64,000 bases of DNA from UBA10906 sp049296695 (GCA_049296695.1 JBAQSX010000061.1:1-64000); one strand, 5' to 3'. Positions 27,311-37,221 are shown, counted from the first letter of the stretch. Notes: generated from the letters alone by a model not told the origin. Translations and numbers: made by a program.

Positions 27311-28195
27311 ATGCAAAATCAAAATAATGAATTAATCCGTGTTTCTTTAAAAACTCTTATTGATTTAGCAGGCCCTGCGAGTAATTTAAAATTGGGGTCA
27401 TTGAGTATTCGCGCTCAGCATAACGGTGGTTATAGTTCGCGTTTTAAAGGGCGCGGTATGGAATTTGACGAAGCGCGTTTATATCAAGCAGGCGATGATA
27501 TTCGCAGTATTGATTGGCGGGTCACGGCGCGAACAGGCAAAGCCCATACTAAATTATTTAGAGAAGAACGTGAACGCCCTGTGTTTATTGCCGTTGATAA
27601 TAGAGCCACTATGCAGTTTGCCACGCGTGGGGTATTTAAATCAGTATTAGCGGCAAAATTAGCGGCATTATTAGCGTGGGCGGCGCATCATCATGGCGAC
27701 CGTATTGGTGGACAATTATTTACTGATACGCATTGCCATGAATTAAAACCCCAAAATGGTAAACGCGCAGTATTACATTTTTTAAATACTTTATGTAAAG
27801 AAAATCCTGTCGGTAATGAAACTATTCATTTAGAACAAGTATTAATGCGTTTAGCGCAACATGCACATGCGGGTAGTTTACTTTATATTTTAAGTGATTT
27901 TCGGGGATTAACTAATAAAGCCCAGCAACAATTAATTAAATTAACCAAACATTGTAGTGTGATATTAATTTTTATTCACGACCCCTTAGAAATGCAATTA
28001 CCCACTAAAGGACGTTATCGTTTTACGGATAATACGCGTGAAGTGGTTATTGATAGTGGTGATTATCAACGCATTAATCAGTATCAACAACGTTTTCAAC
28101 AACGCTTATTACAATTAAAACAACTGGCTAATAGTAAAGGTTTAGCATTATTACAATGCAGTACTAATGATGATGCTTTGCAGTGTTTGCGTTGA
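27311..28195 (+). CDS. DUF58-domain protein (MoxR partner)
   Basis: The 294 residues carry the DUF58 hallmark GRGMEFDEARLYQAGDDIRS followed by IDWRVTARTGKAHTKLF, and then a von Willebrand A-like fold (VFIAVDNRATMQF, LYILSDFRGL). It is the standard partner of MoxR ATPases, thought to present substrates or bind metal. Transcription continues from moxR, and a terminator stands at 28271-28300. Confidence 0.9.
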   Translation: MQNQNNELIRVSLKTLIDLAGPASNLKLGSLSIRAQHNGGYSSRFKGRGMEFDEARLYQAGDDIRSIDWRVTARTGKAHTKLFREERERPVFIAVDNRATMQFATRGVFKSVLAAKLAALLAWAAHHHGDRIGGQLFTDTHCHELKPQNGKRAVLHFLNTLCKENPVGNETIHLEQVLMRLAQHAHAGSLLYILSDFRGLTNKAQQQLIKLTKHCSVILIFIHDPLEMQLPTKGRYRFTDNTREVVIDSGDYQRINQYQQRFQQRLLQLKQLANSKGLALLQCSTNDDALQCLR

Positions 28196-28270
28196 ATTTA
28201 TTTGCCTAAGTGCAAAGGCGAATGAATTCGCCCCTACAATACGCATTTATCTTTTCCTTAGATAACAAAA

Positions 28271-28300
28271 CAGGCGTTCAAAAGTTATTTTGAACGCCTG
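28271..28300. terminator. Hairpin between convergent genes
   Basis: The arms caggcgttcaaaa and ttttgaacgcctg pair perfectly between the DUF58 gene (plus) and the haem protein gene (minus). It probably serves both. Confidence 0.65.
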
Positions 28301-28346
28301 TTGACTGTATTAAATAAAAGTGTTTTTCGCTTTAAAAGCGCGATAA

Positions 28347-29243
28347 TTACTTTTTCAATAATCCCGAAATTTTATCAATTATAAAAAATAACAGTGATTT
28401 AATAACATCAACCGATTTTATCGTCATTGCCACACAAGCGGCACGTTTAGCTTTACCTTCTTCTGAATGCCAATGCGCACGACATCTTGCATAACACACA
28501 TCTAAGCCATCAATAAAAACGGGTTTATAAAGCCACATTTCTAAAATAGAAGTTACCCACATAAAGGCAAAAGAAACCCCCATGCCCATACCTGCAAAAA
28601 TCACCAACCACGCAAACATGGGATGAATTTTAGTGAGCCACCACGATAAAATATCAGCAATTAAAAATACATAAGGCATCCCAATGGCAATACATTTATA
28701 TTTATTAGGCGTGGTTTCAGCAAAACTGAAAATAATACCCACAAACATAAAAATAAAACTAATACCAAATAAATGAATATGCGAAACCCGCGTTAATGAG
28801 GCAAAAGTCGCGCCCTTATCTTGTTCAGTTAAGGCTTTTAATTGGGCAAAGTCTTTGAAATTAGGTAATGCCCCGCCAGCTGCTTCATTATGACAAGCCA
28901 CGCAACGATTTTCGACAATTTTATCAATGCCCTCATCTTTATAATTCTCAGCATCCGCGCCACTACGCACCCATTCAATTATTTTAAAACGCTCTGTTTC
29001 AGGGGCGTTATCTTTCATTGAACCATTGAGTTTAATTTCTAATACTGTGCCTGAACGGTTGCCATAATAACTATAAACAATATCTTCAACCGATAAACCG
29101 AATTTACCATCTGCCATGCCGTGGGTGAATAATATCTGCACTAGAGCAAATAAATAACCAATTGCCACCGTGGTCAAATAACCCGTGAACAATACCTTTA
29201 TGGGGGTATCGTGATCTTTTAGAGGAATGTATTTTTGCGTCAT
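28347..29243 (-). CDS. Membrane protein with one c-type haem site
   Basis: The 298 residues hold an N-terminal membrane helix (about 18-40), a soluble segment with a single haem-attachment motif CVACH near residue 112 (then GGALPNFKDF), and three or four further helices starting at SLTRVSHIHLFGISFIF. The C-terminus is basic and cytoplasmic-looking. The haem domain should lie in the periplasm, and the His-rich HIHLFG at the head of helix two could ligate a second haem. I know no named function. Its neighbour upstream is a sensor-like membrane protein. The c-type motif and membrane topology are clear; the role in electron transfer is inferred. Confidence 0.75.
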   Translation of the reverse strand: MTQKYIPLKDHDTPIKVLFTGYLTTVAIGYLFALVQILFTHGMADGKFGLSVEDIVYSYYGNRSGTVLEIKLNGSMKDNAPETERFKIIEWVRSGADAENYKDEGIDKIVENRCVACHNEAAGGALPNFKDFAQLKALTEQDKGATFASLTRVSHIHLFGISFIFMFVGIIFSFAETTPNKYKCIAIGMPYVFLIADILSWWLTKIHPMFAWLVIFAGMGMGVSFAFMWVTSILEMWLYKPVFIDGLDVCYARCRAHWHSEEGKAKRAACVAMTIKSVDVIKSLLFFIIDKISGLLKK

Positions 29244-29359
29244 AAGTATTTTTAAGTAGATTAAAGTGAAGTCAAAGCAAATAGTTTTTAAAAACCATAG
29301 ACTTTATTATTTGTTCCTGTACTTGGTACAGTATAACTTATACTCTGTGAAAGCATTAT

Positions 29360-30331
29360 TTAGCTTTTGTTCTTTAACTTGTCATTATTAGTTAATAATA
29401 GCCCTTCTGCTTTACTGCCCAAATACACATAAATACCCAGTGACACCAATAACAGTGCGGCGGCGACAATAATCCATACCGCTTCAATTAATTGTTCACC
29501 ACCGCCATTTAATGCCGCTTTAAAAATCATTAATAAAGCTTCAATGGAGACGGCAATAATAATCACCGCAATAAAATGGGTAATAGTGCGCCGCGTGGAG
29601 CTGTGTCGCAAAATATCTTTATAAAGTAACACTTCTTCTTCTAAAGTAGTTTTACCTAAATCAAAAATCGCTAAAGCCAAAGTTAAATAGATCACCACGC
29701 CAAAGGGAATTTCGATGGCTTGTTTGGGGGTAATTAAAGACTGTACTACGGTAATACATTCTAAGCCTGCGGTATATAACAATACTAAAGCCACTGAAAA
29801 TAAGCCTAAGACAATTAAACTGTACATGGCTTTAAAATAAGGCTCAAAATAAACCCGCCGACTATCACCTGTTAAAAAGGATAAAGTAGCATTTAAATCC
29901 ACGTCTAAGACAATACAGCCTTTAATTGTGCCATCGTCATTGAGTATTTTCATACTGGTTGACATGCACAATTCGCGGCGCACACTTGATAAATACGGTT
30001 CGGTGACAATAACCCCCTCAGTTTTCATTGCCGCTAAAAAATAAGGTCGCTGACTTCTATCAGTGCCAATACCTATTTTAGGATGCTTTTTAAAATGACT
30101 ACCGGGGACATTTAAACAAATTTGTTTGCCTTCATTGTCAAGCAAATATAACAGGCTAATAAACGGATAATACTCGCATAAAGAAGTGAGTAAATCGGTT
30201 AATTCTTGTTGGTTTTGCTCAAACATTTTTTCATCGGCAAAACAACCTAAAATTGAAGATAATAAATGATGAATTGCGTCGCGATGCTCTTCATATTTTT
30301 CAATAACATTAATATGACTCATTTTGGACAT
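29360..30331 (-). CDS. PDC/Cache-like sensor domain followed by four membrane helices
   Basis: The 323 residues begin with a soluble domain (about 25-160) resembling PDC/Cache sensors (ISLLYLLDNEGKQICLNVP, TDRSQRPYFLAAMK, EPYLSSVRRELCMSTSMKI). Four helices follow at about 167-190, 205-225, 250-273 and 284-306. There is no signal peptide or first helix before the sensor part, so it should lie in the cytoplasm, whereas Cache domains normally lie outside. No output domain follows. The ribosome site GGAGG is strong. The relation to the haem protein downstream is unknown. Confidence 0.65.
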   Translation of the reverse strand: MSKMSHINVIEKYEEHRDAIHHLLSSILGCFADEKMFEQNQQELTDLLTSLCEYYPFISLLYLLDNEGKQICLNVPGSHFKKHPKIGIGTDRSQRPYFLAAMKTEGVIVTEPYLSSVRRELCMSTSMKILNDDGTIKGCIVLDVDLNATLSFLTGDSRRVYFEPYFKAMYSLIVLGLFSVALVLLYTAGLECITVVQSLITPKQAIEIPFGVVIYLTLALAIFDLGKTTLEEEVLLYKDILRHSSTRRTITHFIAVIIIAVSIEALLMIFKAALNGGGEQLIEAVWIIVAAALLLVSLGIYVYLGSKAEGLLLTNNDKLKNKS

Positions 30332-30404
30332 AGAAACCTCCTTTAAACAAAAATATATTTAGCATTGTTCATGCCATTTTTAATTGAGGCTTGGTAGAAA
30401 CGAC

Positions 30405-30432
30405 AGATTCGCCTAAATGCGAAAGCGAATCT
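30405..30432. repeat. Small inverted repeat upstream of the sensor gene
   Basis: The arms agattcgc and gcgaatct surround ctaaatgcgaaa. A related sequence (gcctaagtgcaaaggcgaat) occurs at about 28204-28225, so this is probably another interspersed palindrome type. Confidence 0.5.
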
Positions 30433-30457
30433 TACAACACGATTGTAATCACGCGTA

Positions 30458-31870
30458 TTACAAAAGATTGCGAATTTTTAATTTTGCATAACAAAGCAAA
30501 CGATTAATATGTGCAGTATTATTATTAATATTTAATTGAATCGCTTTATCATAATCATTCAAAGCCAGTGCGTAGTTTTTCTGTACATAAAAACAAGAAG
30601 CTCTATAAAAATAAGCTTGGGTATAATCAGGCTTTAAGCGAATGGCAGTATTGAGGTTAATAATGGCAAGATCACGATTATTAAGTTTTAAATAGCAATA
30701 AGCTAACCTAAAATAAGCAATGGTTTTTATAGGATTTAGGTGCGTAACTTTATCATAATTGATTAAGGCAAATTGATATTTATCTTGCGTATAATAGCAA
30801 TTACCGCGACCTAAATAAGCTTGCCAATAAGTAGGTTTTAAAACAATAGCTTTATTAAAATCGACTAAGGCATAATCATAATTATTTAATTTTAAATAAC
30901 AACAGGCGCGTTTAAAATAAGCCTTAGCATTTTCAGCATCGAGTTGGATAGCACTATCGTAATCGATGATGGCGGCTTCATAGTCTTTTTGTGCATAAAA
31001 ACAGTTGCCGCGTTTATAATAAGATTTTGCATTATCAAAATAAAGTTGAATGGCTTTATCATAATTAGATAAAGCCAGTTCACAATTATTTAATTCTGAA
31101 TATTGATCGCCTTGATTAAAATAAGCTCTAGCATCATCATGATTTAAGCGGATGGCTTTATCATAATCGCCTAAAGCCAATTCATAATTTTTTTGTGTAT
31201 AATGACAACAGCCTCTATGAAAATAGGTTTCAGCATCATCATAATTTAATTGGATGGCTTTATCATAATCTTGCAGTGCGTATTCATAGTTTTTTTGTGC
31301 ATAATAACACAGCCCACGATACACATAAGCAATCGGTTCACTGAGATTTAATTCAATGTATTTATCATAATCTATCAGTGCTAAAGGATAGTTTTTTTGT
31401 TTAAAAAAACATTGCGCTCTTTTGAAATAAACTTCAACATCACTGGGATTTAATTTAATATAATAATTATAATCGTCTAAAGCGGCATCATAGTTTTTTT
31501 GAGCAAAATGGCATAAACCTCTATTAAAATAAGGCTCAGGATATTCAGTATTTAATGCAATAACACTATTGTAATCTGCAATAGCAAAATCATAGTTATT
31601 GCGATTATAAAAACACAAGCCACGATAAAAATACGCCTCAGCATCATTGGGGTTGAGTTGAATAACTTTGTCGTAGTCTGCTAGTGCGAGATCATAGTTT
31701 TTTTGTAAAAAAAAGCTCGCGCCGCGATAAAAGTAAGCGTCTGTATAATCAGGGTTTAGTTGAATAAGCTCACTAAATTCTTTTATGGCAAAATCAAATT
31801 CTTCTTGCTCGTAATAGTTAATAGCTAAATCAAATTGTTCTTGTAAGCTTTGTTTATCTAATGCTGTCAT
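30458..31870 (-). CDS. TPR protein with 13 tandem repeats
   Basis: The 470 residues are almost entirely tetratricopeptide repeats. Thirteen 34-residue units and one partial unit follow the pattern AYFYRGLCFY..KNYDLALADYDKAIQLNP. The repeats are close in sequence, suggesting recent amplification. No signal peptide, membrane helix or enzymatic domain is present, so it is a cytoplasmic scaffold of unknown partner. A hairpin lies just upstream (31893-31915). Confidence 0.9.
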   Translation of the reverse strand: MTALDKQSLQEQFDLAINYYEQEEFDFAIKEFSELIQLNPDYTDAYFYRGASFFLQKNYDLALADYDKVIQLNPNDAEAYFYRGLCFYNRNNYDFAIADYNSVIALNTEYPEPYFNRGLCHFAQKNYDAALDDYNYYIKLNPSDVEVYFKRAQCFFKQKNYPLALIDYDKYIELNLSEPIAYVYRGLCYYAQKNYEYALQDYDKAIQLNYDDAETYFHRGCCHYTQKNYELALGDYDKAIRLNHDDARAYFNQGDQYSELNNCELALSNYDKAIQLYFDNAKSYYKRGNCFYAQKDYEAAIIDYDSAIQLDAENAKAYFKRACCYLKLNNYDYALVDFNKAIVLKPTYWQAYLGRGNCYYTQDKYQFALINYDKVTHLNPIKTIAYFRLAYCYLKLNNRDLAIINLNTAIRLKPDYTQAYFYRASCFYVQKNYALALNDYDKAIQLNINNNTAHINRLLCYAKLKIRNLL

Positions 31871-32276
31871 TTTATAGGCTACCTAAAATAACACACCGCA
31901 TTAAAAATGCGGTGTCTAGCATTGTAAATGACGGGCTTAGTCATTTCGATAATCCATTTACCAAAAATCATAGGGATATAAAACGCTTACGCCTTACTGA
32001 GTTTTATGAGTTGTACTAATATACTTGGTAGTGGTGATATATTAAAAGAGTAGTTTTTTCAATATTTCAGTTTTTAGATTATTGTAGCGGGATACTCTTA
32101 CAATATTAAAAATACTGCATGTCAATAAAACCGCTATAAGCGGACGTTTAAATTTAAGTTAAAACGCTAAAAAGACAGTTAATACTAATAATCTTAAAAC
32201 TTCAATACTTTACCAAGACATAATCAGCGGTATTTATTTTTTGGTAATTCATTAACTGATATATTACTTGTAATTA
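31871..32276. other. Intergenic region, 406 bp
   Basis: AT-rich, with no gene. The only structure is the hairpin at 31893-31915 (arms acaccgcatt and aatgcggtgt), just upstream of the TPR gene on the minus strand and followed there by gttatttt. It could be a weak terminator for the NYN gene or a leader structure. Confidence 0.45.
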
Positions 32277-32819
32277 CTAGGTATTACCTTGTTGAATTTT
32301 ACGAAAGACTTGGTTTAAATCGACTTTACAGTAACAAGCTCTGCGTAATTGACTACCCAACATATCTTCTGGGGCAATCACTTCAGTACGAATACCGTGT
32401 TCGCGTAATTCCCAAATTAAGGGTGCGTGATCGTCATCACCACTCACTAAGGTTAAAAAATCAGGTTTTAAACGCATACAAATCGATAAGGTTTTAATTT
32501 GTAATAATTGATCGTCTGATTGTTTAAAACTACCGTCTTGGACACGTTTGGCAGGACAGACAATGGCTTTTGCACCAATCATTTCTAAGGCATGACATTT
32601 ATTATCAATTTGCGCTGATACGGTGGCAACGGCTTCGGCACTATCATTTTCAGGGACACGTTTTTGGACGGTATAAAGGGTTTCAATGACATCGGATTGA
32701 CCATTTGCCATAATAAAACGTAAGAATTCTTGCAAAGGGAAATAAGGAAATCCAAAGTTTCTAGCGGCACGTTCAGCATTTTGTCCATCAATGGCAATGA
32801 TTTTTTTAATGGTATTCAT
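32277..32819 (-). CDS. NYN-domain (PIN-like) ribonuclease-type protein
   Basis: This 180-residue single-domain protein starts MNTIKKIIAIDGQNAERAAR, with the first catalytic Asp and Asn. It has the acidic cluster in LVSGDDDHAPLIWELREHG and ends with LRRACYCKVDLNQVF. This matches the LabA/DUF88 NYN fold, whose members are predicted metal-dependent RNases. It is a lone gene on the minus strand with no clear operon partner. The family is confident; the substrate is unknown. Confidence 0.85.
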   Translation of the reverse strand: MNTIKKIIAIDGQNAERAARNFGFPYFPLQEFLRFIMANGQSDVIETLYTVQKRVPENDSAEAVATVSAQIDNKCHALEMIGAKAIVCPAKRVQDGSFKQSDDQLLQIKTLSICMRLKPDFLTLVSGDDDHAPLIWELREHGIRTEVIAPEDMLGSQLRRACYCKVDLNQVFRKIQQGNT

Positions 32820-33059
32820 TTTGTTATTTTTTTGGTTAAGGTTTGTGTAATTTAAAGAGTATTTCTATATTGTCGCTACAAAGACAGGTATTTTTTAATT
32901 AAAAAATAATACTTAAAAACGAATCACGTTATATTGTTTATTTATTTTGTTTAAGTAAAACATTAACGCTTAGGTTTTGATGTAATGTTAAAGTAGCTGG
33001 ACAAATAATAGGTTATTTAAGGTTTTGGTGTTGATATTTTTTGTCGTGGCTGGCTTTAT

Positions 33060-34148
33060 TCATTTTGCTTCAATGAAATGTACCCGCTGGGTAACAGCAC
33101 ATACTAGGGTGTAGGGAATGGTGTCAGCGCACAGGGCAATTTCTTCAACAGGCAAGCCTTCGCCCCATAAAGTGACTAAATCACCTACTTTGGCATCAGG
33201 TAGGCTGGCTAAATCAACCGTTATCATGTCCATTGAAACTCTACCGCATAAAGGAACGCGCTGTCCGTTGATTAATACGGGTGTACCTTCACGCGCATGG
33301 CGCGGATAACCATCACCATAACCCACAGCGACTACGCCTAAAAGGGTGTCTTTTTGGCATTGCCAAGTACCCGCGTAACCGACTTTTTCACCAGCAGCCA
33401 AAGGTTTAACTACTATGAGGCGTGAACGCAGACTCATTACGGGTTTTAAACCTAATTGTTCACCTGTGCTGTTAGCAAACGGTGAAATGCCATAGAGCAT
33501 GATGCCGGGGCGTACCCAATGGCTCAGAGCTTGTGGATGCGCAAGCAAACCTGCTGAATTGGCAATGCTGTATTCAACACCTGTTTCTTGAATGTTGGCG
33601 GTCGTTTGTTTAAATAAGGCGATTTGCTCTGAGGTGCTGTCATCATTGCTGTCATCGGCATTAGCTAAATGGGTCATGATGTTAATGGGTTGCTTAACAA
33701 TAGTGCATTGGCGCAAACGCTGATAAACCTCATCAAATTCTGCGGCTTTAAAACCTAAGCGATTCATCCCTGTATCGAGTTTCAACCACACTGCTAATTG
33801 TGAAGTTTCAGTACGTTGCTTTAAATAGCTTAATTGTTCGTGTGAATGCACTACGACATCTAATTGATAATCGAGTAATAAATCCAATTCTTCAGGGCAA
33901 GTAAAACCCGATAACACGGCAATACGTTGCCGCATATTGGCTTCGCGTAAGCGAATACCTTCAGCGAGGCGTGCCACTGCAAAGGCATCGACTGTATTTA
34001 AAGCATGAGCCACGCGTAATAAGCCATGTCCATAAGCATTGGCTTTAATGACTGCCATGACTTTTGCTTGAGGTGCGCTGGCGCGTACTTGAGCAAGATT
34101 GTGTTTAAGCGCGTCGAGCGACAACATGACGTAAGCGGCAGGTATCAT
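33060..34148 (-). CDS. alr: Alanine racemase
   Basis: This PLP enzyme converts L-alanine to D-alanine for peptidoglycan, or the reverse for catabolism. The PLP Lys is in VMAVIKANAYGHG (about residue 34). The second catalytic base, a Tyr, lies in VGYAGTW. SMDMITVDL and WLKLDTGMNRLGF are also conserved. The 362-residue length is normal. Adjacent genes on either side are unrelated. Confidence 0.95.
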   Translation of the reverse strand: MIPAAYVMLSLDALKHNLAQVRASAPQAKVMAVIKANAYGHGLLRVAHALNTVDAFAVARLAEGIRLREANMRQRIAVLSGFTCPEELDLLLDYQLDVVVHSHEQLSYLKQRTETSQLAVWLKLDTGMNRLGFKAAEFDEVYQRLRQCTIVKQPINIMTHLANADDSNDDSTSEQIALFKQTTANIQETGVEYSIANSAGLLAHPQALSHWVRPGIMLYGISPFANSTGEQLGLKPVMSLRSRLIVVKPLAAGEKVGYAGTWQCQKDTLLGVVAVGYGDGYPRHAREGTPVLINGQRVPLCGRVSMDMITVDLASLPDAKVGDLVTLWGEGLPVEEIALCADTIPYTLVCAVTQRVHFIEAK

Positions 34149-34339
34149 TAAGAGCCTCTGATTGTTAATAGGTTTGTAAAAGGTGCGCGTGGCAAGGTAT
34201 CGCGCAATAGTCTTATTATTTTAGTGTGTTTAACTTAAATTTAACTTGCGTAACCATAAACACGCGCTGACCGCGTTACGCGTTTGTGCCTTATGTCCTA
34301 TCGCTTTATCATTAGCGTAATTGCTAACCGCTAACCATT

Positions 34340-36589
34340 ATGCTCATGACTGAATTCACTGTAAAAACTGACCACCGCCTCGCGCCGATTGTATTATTTG
34401 CCTTAACCCTATTTACCAGCGCGTCATTGATGTTTGTGTTGCAACCGCTGTTTGGCAAATTATTACTGCCTTTATTAGGCGGCTCACCTGCGGTGTGGAA
34501 TACCTGCATGGTGTTTTATCAGAGCTTATTATTTTTGGGTTATTTATATGCGCACGGATTAGCCACGCGTTGCACAGCAAAACAACAAGTCTTTATTCAT
34601 GCCAGTATTATCGCATTGAGTTTTTTAGTATTACCCGTAGCACTGCCTGATAATAATCCACCACCCACAGAAACTAATCCCACTATTTGGGTATTTACTA
34701 CCTTATTATCCGCCATTGGCTTACCATTTTTTATTCTGTCAACCACCGCACCTTTAATGCAGAAATGGTTTGCCCAATTAAATCATAAACACAGTGATGA
34801 CCCGTATTTTTTATATGTCGCCAGCAATATTGGTAGTTTATTATCACTATTGAGTTATCCATTTTTATTAGAACCCAGTATCGGACTTGCCAGTCAACAA
34901 ACTGATTGGAGTATAGGTTACGCGCTATTATGTTTATTACTCAGCAGTTGCGCTTTAATGCTCTGGTTTAGCGCGAAAAACGCAGATAATACTCATGCCG
35001 ATATTCAAGAAAATCTACCACCATTAAGTATTAAAACACAAATGCGTTGGTTAGCTTTAGCCTTTGTTCCCTCAAGCTTATTATTAGGGCTAACTAATTT
35101 TATTAGCACCGATATAGCCTCAGTACCGTTATTGTGGATTATACCCTTAACGGTGTATTTATTGTCTTTTGTCATCGTATTTTCACATTGGAACGATAAA
35201 AGCCATCCGATTATCTTAAAACTACAACCGCTGTTTTTTGTCCCGTTTTTAATTTGCGCCTTTATTAATCCTGCGGATTTACAATATTGGGCATATTTAT
35301 TACTGCATATCATCGCCTTCTTTTTTGCGGTGATGGTCTGTCATGGGGAATTAGCAAAAGCGCGTCCACATACCGCTTATTTAACCAGATATTATTTAAT
35401 CATGTCGTTTGCAGGGATGCTAGGCGGCATGTTTAATACCTTTGTCGCACCGTTTATTTTTAAAGGTATTTATGAATATCCATTAATGATAGTCGCGGCG
35501 TTATTATTACGCCCTAGTATAACTGCTATTCATTATCGTGATAAAAAATTACTCTGGCAAATAGCCTTACCTGCATTAGTATTAAGCAGTGGCTGGTTAC
35601 TATTTACCGCACCACAAAATCCTGTTGATTATTTTGAAGCCTTTGCGATTGCCTTAATTTGTTTAAGCCTTATCGCTTATTGGACAAGAACTCAATTTAT
35701 TCATTATGCTTTATTTAATGGCGTTATTATTTTATTAGCTTTAGGCTTGCACAGTTTATCCGCTAAAACCTTATATCAAGAGCGCACTTTTTTTGGCGTG
35801 TTAAGTGTGCGGGAAAGCGTATTAATTAATGAACATAATCAACCTGAAACTTATTATGAATTATTTCACGGTACAACCAAACACGGTGCAGAACGTTTAA
35901 CTGCCGAAAATATTACCACGCCGCTGACTTATTACAGCAGACCCGGGCCTATGGGACAATTATTTAACGAATATAATAAACAAAATGATGCGTGGACTAT
36001 TGGCGCGGTGGGTTTAGGCGCGGGGGCTTTGGCGTGTTATGCAAAGCCTTCGCAAAACTGGACTTTTTATGAAATTGACCCTTTAGTGGTTAGCGTGGCA
36101 CAAAATACCCACTACTTTTCTTATTTAAAATTATGCGCCCCTAATGCCACTATGCGTATTGGTGATGCGCGTTTATCTTTAAATCAAGAACCTGAGGCTA
36201 AATTTGATTTATTAATGCTCGATGCTTTTAGTTCTGACGCTGTACCAACACATTTAATTACTCAAGAAGCCTTGCAACTTTATTTTAAAAAATTAAAGCC
36301 TAATGGTATTTTGGCATTTCATATTACTAATCGCCATTTAGCCTTAAAAAAGGTATTATCTATTCATGCTGAGCAGTTACATAAAACCGCTTTTATTGAA
36401 GAATTTAAACCCCAACAAGAATTACCTTTAGTGGTAGCCACTGATTGGGTAGTAATGGCAAATAATGCACAAACACTAGAGCCATTAAAGAATAGTAATT
36501 TAGGCGTGTGGGAAACCATGCCACTGTATTTTGATATAAAACCGTGGACGGATGATTTTACTAATATTGTGGATATTTGGAAAAAGTAA
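34340..36589 (+). CDS. Membrane-fused spermidine synthase-like protein
   Basis: The 749 residues combine a large membrane part (about residues 12-480, with paired helices and motifs FVLQPLFGKLLLPLLGGSPA and LYVASNIGSLLSLLSYPF) with a soluble SpeE-like Rossmann domain. That domain has VGLGAGALACYA near 555, YEIDPLVVSVA and LMLDAFSSDAVPTHLIT. The domain lacks an obvious full polyamine site, so the product may not be spermidine. Similar fusions are common in gammaproteobacteria and are uncharacterised. It is divergent from alr. Confidence 0.85.
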   Translation: MLMTEFTVKTDHRLAPIVLFALTLFTSASLMFVLQPLFGKLLLPLLGGSPAVWNTCMVFYQSLLFLGYLYAHGLATRCTAKQQVFIHASIIALSFLVLPVALPDNNPPPTETNPTIWVFTTLLSAIGLPFFILSTTAPLMQKWFAQLNHKHSDDPYFLYVASNIGSLLSLLSYPFLLEPSIGLASQQTDWSIGYALLCLLLSSCALMLWFSAKNADNTHADIQENLPPLSIKTQMRWLALAFVPSSLLLGLTNFISTDIASVPLLWIIPLTVYLLSFVIVFSHWNDKSHPIILKLQPLFFVPFLICAFINPADLQYWAYLLLHIIAFFFAVMVCHGELAKARPHTAYLTRYYLIMSFAGMLGGMFNTFVAPFIFKGIYEYPLMIVAALLLRPSITAIHYRDKKLLWQIALPALVLSSGWLLFTAPQNPVDYFEAFAIALICLSLIAYWTRTQFIHYALFNGVIILLALGLHSLSAKTLYQERTFFGVLSVRESVLINEHNQPETYYELFHGTTKHGAERLTAENITTPLTYYSRPGPMGQLFNEYNKQNDAWTIGAVGLGAGALACYAKPSQNWTFYEIDPLVVSVAQNTHYFSYLKLCAPNATMRIGDARLSLNQEPEAKFDLLMLDAFSSDAVPTHLITQEALQLYFKKLKPNGILAFHITNRHLALKKVLSIHAEQLHKTAFIEEFKPQQELPLVVATDWVVMANNAQTLEPLKNSNLGVWETMPLYFDIKPWTDDFTNIVDIWKK

Positions 36590-36593
36590 TAAT

Positions 36594-36745
36594 GTCCACT
36601 AAAGGCACTAAAAACACGAAATGATACTAACACGACTGCCAGTCCTTTGGAGGACTGGCAGTCGTGTTATTCGTAAATAGTAATACAAAATTGAATGACT
36701 ACTAAAAATTAATTTTCGTGCTTTTAGTGCATTTCGTGGTTCACT
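36594..36745. repeat. Nested inverted repeats after the spermidine synthase-like gene
   Basis: The inner palindrome at 36629-36668 has 17-bp arms (aacacgactgccagtcc) around a 6-bp loop. Outside it, gcactaaaaacacgaaat near 36605 pairs imperfectly with cgtgcttttagtgcatttcgtgg near 36718. It lies between convergent genes and may terminate both, but it has no T-run typical of an intrinsic terminator. Confidence 0.6.
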
Positions 36746-36753
36746 AAAACTTT

Positions 36754-37221
36754 TTACGAAGACTGAGTTTCTAAGACTTTTAGAATAGCTTCAATATGAC
36801 CTTTAACTTTTACTTTACGCCATTGATGAATTAATACGCCGTCACTGTTAATTAAAAAACTACTGCGTTCTATACCGCGTGCTTGTTTACCATACATATT
36901 TTTTATTACCATAACCCCGAATAATTCACAGAGACTTTCATTAGTGTCGGCAATTAAATCAAAAGGTAAATCATGCTTAGCTTTAAAATTTTCATGGGTA
37001 CGAACACTATCACGCGATACACCTAAGATAACAGTATTTAACGCGCTAAATTGTGCTATGGTATCACGAAAATCTTGAGCCTCTTGTGTGCAACCTGCGG
37101 TATTATCTTTGGGATAGAAATATAATAATAAATTCTGTCCACGATAATCACTAAATTGAATGGTTTTATTATCATCAGTGATAGCACTAAAATCAGGGAT
37201 AACAGTATTTAAAGTAATCAT
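36754..37221 (-). CDS. bcp: Peroxiredoxin Bcp/PrxQ
   Basis: This thiol peroxidase reduces peroxides in the cytoplasm. The 155 residues carry the peroxidatic Cys44 in YPKDNTAGCTQEAQDFR. The second Cys five residues on, present in E. coli Bcp, is replaced here by Gln. Cys98 in ESLCELFG could resolve instead, as in other PrxQ types, or the enzyme is 1-Cys. It starts 6 bp after gcvR, an arrangement common in gammaproteobacteria. Confidence 0.93.
   Translation of the reverse strand: MITLNTVIPDFSAITDDNKTIQFSDYRGQNLLLYFYPKDNTAGCTQEAQDFRDTIAQFSALNTVILGVSRDSVRTHENFKAKHDLPFDLIADTNESLCELFGVMVIKNMYGKQARGIERSSFLINSDGVLIHQWRKVKVKGHIEAILKVLETQSS

Noticed and set aside
30458..31870. Regular 102-bp DNA repeats resembling a CRISPR-like array
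   Set aside because: The period is 34 codons of a TPR protein in one continuous frame; there are no spacers.
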